Shown piece by piece: positions 8,854-11,434 of a DNA stretch of 11,434 nt. The translations under genes and the position numbers were made by a program. Origin of the DNA: an uncultured Candidatus Nitrosopelagicus sp. (GTDB lineage Archaea; Thermoproteota; Nitrososphaeria; Nitrososphaerales; Nitrosopumilaceae); NCBI GenBank assembly GCA_937896695.1, contig CALBOT010000005.1, positions 1 to 11,434 on the forward strand. Reading direction: 5' to 3'. Positions within the stretch are counted from its first letter, which is position 1. Each line of letters begins with the position of its first letter. The notes below the pieces were generated by a model that had not been told where the DNA came from, did no database searches, and saw nothing but the letters and a program-made list of their open reading frames with translations.

Positions 8854-9462
8854 TTAATGATAACCGTTTAATAATTCTAAAAGATCGTCTATAGCACTAT
8901 GTCTATGCGAATCTTGAAGAACTGTTTTATATACATATTCTGAATTAGTTAATTTGGCCATATCATGATATGCCGAATAATTTTTATCTTTCAAATCTAT
9001 TTGATATGAATCTCCACAAAACAACATTTTTGAATCTTTACCTAATCTACCAATTGCCATTGCTAATTGAGATCTTGTTAAATTTTGAAATTCATCTACT
9101 ATAACAATTGAATTATCAAATGTTCTACCTCTAAAATGTGCCAATGATACCAATTCAATTTGTTCAGATTTTTCCATTTTTTCTAATATTTCTGGTTTAT
9201 TATAAACTTTTCTCATATTACTTCTAATAGGAACTAACCATGGTTCCATTTTTTCTCTTTCAGATCCTGGTAAAAATCCATTATCTTCAGTTGAAATAGT
9301 AGGTCTTGTAATTATAATTTTGTTAAACTCATGTGCAAAAGAGGAAAAAGATATATCTATAATTAAGATATTAATTAAGGAAATTGAAGGTCCAATAATT
9401 ATAGAAATAGGAATTATAGAAAAAAAAAATAGAAAATAGTTTTTAACAATCCTGTCAATCAT
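8854..9462 (-). CDS. PhoH-like ATPase lacking its P-loop half
   Basis: From about residue 47 this frame is a clear PhoH-family protein: FNKIIITRP, then DNGFLPGS-x-x-EKMEPW, FRGRTF, the Walker B segment IVIVDEFQN (D123, E124), SKMLFCGD and a C-terminal QDSHRHS. PhoH proteins are common in marine phages; their role there is not settled. The N-terminal part that should carry the Walker A GxxGxGK(T/S) is absent. In its place are about 45 Ile/Phe/Ser-rich residues from extremely AT-rich DNA (9325-9462). The ATG at 9462 has no Shine-Dalgarno, so it may not be a true start. The 202-residue length is short for the family. It is most simply a 5'-truncated gene at a sequence junction; a diverged inactive form is less likely. 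Confidence 0.75.
   Translation of the reverse strand: MIDRIVKNYFLFFFSIIPISIIIGPSISLINILIIDISFSSFAHEFNKIIITRPTISTEDNGFLPGSEREKMEPWLVPIRSNMRKVYNKPEILEKMEKSEQIELVSLAHFRGRTFDNSIVIVDEFQNLTRSQLAMAIGRLGKDSKMLFCGDSYQIDLKDKNYSAYHDMAKLTNSEYVYKTVLQDSHRHSAIDDLLELLNGYH
9302..9439 (+). other. possible 3' remnant of a plus-strand lipoprotein gene
   Basis: Antisense to the odd 5' end of phoH, a plus-strand frame reads a hydrophobic run (LVIIILL), then the lipobox-like NSCAKEEKD, then about 27 charged/Ile-rich residues (ending GIIEKKNRK) and a TAG at 9437-9439. This resembles a lipoprotein signal followed by a short mature part, with the start codon missing to the left. If the window is a chimera, the breakpoint could lie in the short shared stretch ATTATAATT (9311-9319). 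The frame is short and could be open by chance. Confidence 0.25.
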
Positions 9463-9470
9463 ATTTAAAA

Positions 9471-9508
9471 AATTTAAATAAATATTTTTATTTTTATTAA
9501 TTTAAATT
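9471..9508. terminator. weak AT-only hairpin in the gap
   Basis: AATTTAAAT (9471-9479) can pair with ATTTAAATT (9500-9508) around a 20-nt loop. The stem is only A-T pairs. It lies between the end of the right-hand operon and phoH and might assist termination, but may reflect base composition alone. Confidence 0.2.
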
Positions 9509-9626
9509 AGTTTATTGCCAGTTTAAATAATTTTTTAAAACTGGCAACCAGAACCAAAAAAATCACTACAGATGCAATTTTCCAAAAAACAGGATCTTCC
9601 ATTATGCTCTCAAAAATTTCAGACAT
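9507..9626 (-). CDS. small single-span membrane protein, 39 aa
   Basis: I translated this by hand: MSEIFESIMEDPVFWKIAS, then a hydrophobic helix VVIFLVLVA, then a basic end SFKKLFKLAIN and a TAA. An acidic head, one membrane span of about 15-18 residues and a lysine-rich tail suggest an inner-membrane peptide, probably with the acidic end outside by the positive-inside rule. The ATG lies 9 nt after the transglycosylase stop, and the Shine-Dalgarno AGAGG sits 6 nt upstream of it, which supports real translation as the last gene of the operon. I do not recognise a family. A partner role with the transglycosylase is only suggested by position. Confidence 0.6.
   Translation of the reverse strand: MSEIFESIMEDPVFWKIASVVIFLVLVASFKKLFKLAIN
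9515..9547 (-). terminator. 10-bp GC-containing hairpin at the operon end
   Basis: TTGCCAGTTT (9515-9524) is perfectly complementary to AAACTGGCAA (9538-9547), with a 13-nt loop. It overlaps the last codons of the 39-residue gene. On the minus strand it is followed by TAAACTAATTTAAATT, which is AT-rich but has no continuous U run, so it is at best a weak intrinsic terminator or an mRNA 3'-end hairpin. Confidence 0.4.
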
Positions 9627-9635
9627 TATTAGCCT

Positions 9636-10796
9636 CTAATTATAGTTTGCAAAGTATGGCATACGCTGGGTGACTTTTTTAAGATAATTCCGAGTTTCCT
9701 TGTACGGCAACTTTTGCACTAATTGATTGTAAACCTTTTTTGAAGACATCTTATTTACAGCAGAAATCGTTGGTTTCAATTTTGTCGTACCTGTCATGGC
9801 TTTTGCTACATTTCCAGGCCCCGTATTGTATGCACTGATGACACAGTGATAGATACTCTCCTCATTGTTTATACCTTTGAAATAGACATTTTTCAGTTTA
9901 CCTAGATACGCGCATCCAAGTTCTATGTTATTTTTAGGGTTGTATAGATATCTTCCTCTCAAAAACTTATCCTTTTTATAGAGATACATGTAGGCATCTC
10001 TCCCACCTGATTTGGGAACAAGTTGCATCAATCCATAAGCCGGTATGTGAGATCTTGCCTTTGGATTAAAGTCAGATTCAGTCTGTATTATGGCAAAGAC
10101 TAGATTAGGAGGCAGACCATGGCGACTTGCTTGACTTAATACTTCGTTCTTATACCTTTCACTTCTGGTCTTAAGGTGATCTGGAATCAATTTGAATTTT
10201 ACAGTATATTTTACACGATTCTTTTTATCTTTGGATCTTATATCTTTTTTAGTGGCTCTTTTGGCATTAACTACCTCTTTAGAGAAATTCTTTGCGTTTG
10301 TCTTTGTTACTTTAAGGCCGTTCTTGTTCTTTAATTGATTATCAAGAATTGGTTTATTATCATCTGCTGGTTTTGTAACGATTTTTTCGATCTTGATTTG
10401 GATCTTCTGTTTTGCAATATTGTCCATTTCTTTTTTTGAGACTCCATCCTTCTTCTCGATTAACACTTCTATCTCAACCTCACCCTTCTCAAAATCAATC
10501 GAACCTCTTGCACTGAGGTCCTCATCATAATCGACAAATTCCTTTTGACTGCTAAATCGAAAAGAGTCCCATTTCTCTTCTACCGATTTCTTGAACGCAT
10601 TATAAAGTCTATCCTGTTCCTCTGAATATGTTTCAAACTCTTTGGTAATGGCAGCCAATGCTTTCACCTCGCCCTCGCTAATTTCTGTAAGATCTGCTTC
10701 CTGATTCTTGAGCCATTTCTCAAAATCGTCCTGCCCAACAGCGGGATATGATATCATAAAGACCAAGAACATCTTGAATATATGCTTTTTTATCAT
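9636..10796 (-). CDS. MltC-like lytic murein transglycosylase
   Basis: This 386-residue secreted enzyme is expected to cleave the MurNAc-GlcNAc bond of peptidoglycan with formation of 1,6-anhydro-MurNAc. A Sec signal is visible (basic MIKKHIFK, then a hydrophobic core, likely cut after AVG near residue 21). There is no lipobox Cys, unlike E. coli MltC. Residues ~70-200 resemble the MltC N-terminal (DUF3393) domain, including a SIDFEKGEVEIEVL segment and a VKYTVKFKLIPDHL segment just before the SLT domain. The SLT domain has the catalytic Glu in IIQTESDFNP (E240), then YGLMQLVP and SAYNTGPGNV. The start lies 2 nt after the PEGA gene, with AAGGA about 8 nt upstream. It could belong to a bacterium or, less likely, serve the phage as a lysis enzyme. 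GC is well above that of the genes on the left. Confidence 0.88.
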   Translation of the reverse strand: MIKKHIFKMFLVFMISYPAVGQDDFEKWLKNQEADLTEISEGEVKALAAITKEFETYSEEQDRLYNAFKKSVEEKWDSFRFSSQKEFVDYDEDLSARGSIDFEKGEVEIEVLIEKKDGVSKKEMDNIAKQKIQIKIEKIVTKPADDNKPILDNQLKNKNGLKVTKTNAKNFSKEVVNAKRATKKDIRSKDKKNRVKYTVKFKLIPDHLKTRSERYKNEVLSQASRHGLPPNLVFAIIQTESDFNPKARSHIPAYGLMQLVPKSGGRDAYMYLYKKDKFLRGRYLYNPKNNIELGCAYLGKLKNVYFKGINNEESIYHCVISAYNTGPGNVAKAMTGTTKLKPTISAVNKMSSKKVYNQLVQKLPYKETRNYLKKVTQRMPYFANYN

Positions 10797-10798
10797 GA

Positions 10799-11434
10799 TT
10801 AAAATCCTTCTAGCTCTTTGAATGGATTGCTTGAACTGTTTTCATTATCTACATTAAACATATCGAAGTAGTCTTTTGACTTTTTACCCTTTTCCCCATT
10901 TTTAAAATTATAACTTAGCTCAAGTAAATCGACATGCACCGACCTCTCTCTACTCTTTACAGAAAATTCAAATTCATATTCAAAACCCATTTCCATTTCT
11001 GGTACAGCTATTACTTTAAGCTTGTGTTTTCCAGTAGGAACCAACGGTATGCGTAAGTTGTTTGAGTATGACCAGTCTTCTTTTTTTCTGAACAACCCTT
11101 TCTTCTTTTTTTGACTTGAATTAGAAATTGGTGTGTCACCAATATAATTCCCATCTAGGAACACACTCGCTCCTAGTGGTGTTGAGGACACAAAAACATC
11201 ATACCCAATATCTGACTCCCGTGAGTCTATGACCGTCTTGTATCCCATTTCTAATTGTGTATTGCAACTCCAGTCACCTCTTCCAAACTCAACAGAAACA
11301 TTTCTCATCCCTGGCTTTAGATTTTCTAATTTTAGAGGCGTAATTCCTTCATATTTTCCATCAATTATAACCTCATTGCTAGCGGATATCATTTCAAAAC
11401 TATTTTTTTCTGCAAAATCTAACATTTCCTCTAA
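10799..11434 (-). CDS. PEGA-domain protein, probably 5'-partial
   Basis: Two PEGA-like surface repeats are visible. The first has VIIDGKYEGITPLKLENLKPG then a strand NVSVEFGRG; the second has STPLGASVFLDGNYIGDTP, a basic insert (QKKKKGLFRKKEDW), then PLVPTGKHKLKV. PEGA domains are beta-rich modules of extracytoplasmic bacterial proteins, often carbohydrate- or envelope-linked; binding here is unknown. The first ATG (11425) has AGAGGA only 2 nt away, too close for a good site. The frame stays open upstream to the window edge, and the PEGA domain starts almost at once with no signal peptide. The true start is therefore probably outside the window. It is the first visible gene of the operon with the transglycosylase, which suggests a shared envelope role. 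Confidence 0.75.
   Translation of the reverse strand, partial: LEEMLDFAEKNSFEMISASNEVIIDGKYEGITPLKLENLKPGMRNVSVEFGRGDWSCNTQLEMGYKTVIDSRESDIGYDVFVSSTPLGASVFLDGNYIGDTPISNSSQKKKKGLFRKKEDWSYSNNLRIPLVPTGKHKLKVIAVPEMEMGFEYEFEFSVKSRERSVHVDLLELSYNFKNGEKGKKSKDYFDMFNVDNENSSSNPFKELEGF

Noticed and set aside
9420..9429. Run of ten A as a possible sequencing-frameshift site in phoH
   Set aside because: The other two minus-strand frames near here hit stops and show no P-loop, so a simple indel does not restore a normal PhoH N-terminus.
9440..9506. Possible tRNA or attachment site at the boundary
   Set aside because: No cloverleaf, CCA end or direct repeat was seen; T4-like phages do not normally integrate.

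Overview
The window reads as two blocks joined near positions 9310-9510. The left block (1-~9320) is AT-rich (hand counts of single 60-base lines give about 20-25% GC in the replication genes) and looks like a lytic, T4-related myovirus-type phage, probably aquatic. Its genes are a PhoH-like ATPase piece, a T7-endonuclease-I-type junction resolvase, a T4 gp61-type primase, a protein joining Mre11 (gp47/SbcD) and Rad50 (gp46/SbcC) in one chain, and a very long fibre or structural protein. The right block (~9507-11434) is about 38-47% GC on sampled lines, has clearer Shine-Dalgarno sites and looks bacterial: a PEGA-repeat protein, an MltC-like lytic transglycosylase with a Sec signal, and a 39-residue membrane peptide. 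The host of either block cannot be named from sequence alone.

Layout, all genes on the minus strand and so read from right to left. 10799-11434: PEGA protein, open to the window edge. 9636-10796: MltC-like transglycosylase. 9507-9626: small membrane protein. ~9310-9506: very AT-rich junction zone with a possible plus-strand lipoprotein remnant. 8854-9462: PhoH-like protein lacking its P-loop. 8445-8852: endonuclease I. 7482-8405: primase. 4354-7485: Mre11-Rad50 fusion, its start overlapping the primase stop as ATGA. 1-4303: fibre protein, an open frame of 1434 codons with no stop before the window edge. No stretch over 300 bases lacks a gene.

The phage genes form a compact replication and recombination set. 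The primase starts lagging-strand synthesis, the Mre11-Rad50 fusion would process DNA ends for recombination-dependent replication, and endonuclease I would resolve branched DNA before packaging. The right-hand genes form a tight operon (gaps of 2 and 9 nt) for envelope or peptidoglycan work.

The most notable points are the single-chain Mre11-Rad50 protein, the use of a T7-type resolvase beside T4-type genes, and the boundary at which phoH loses its ATP-binding half while composition and gene style change. That boundary may be an assembly chimera or a real recombination junction. No CRISPR array, tRNA, insertion sequence or defence system was recognised.
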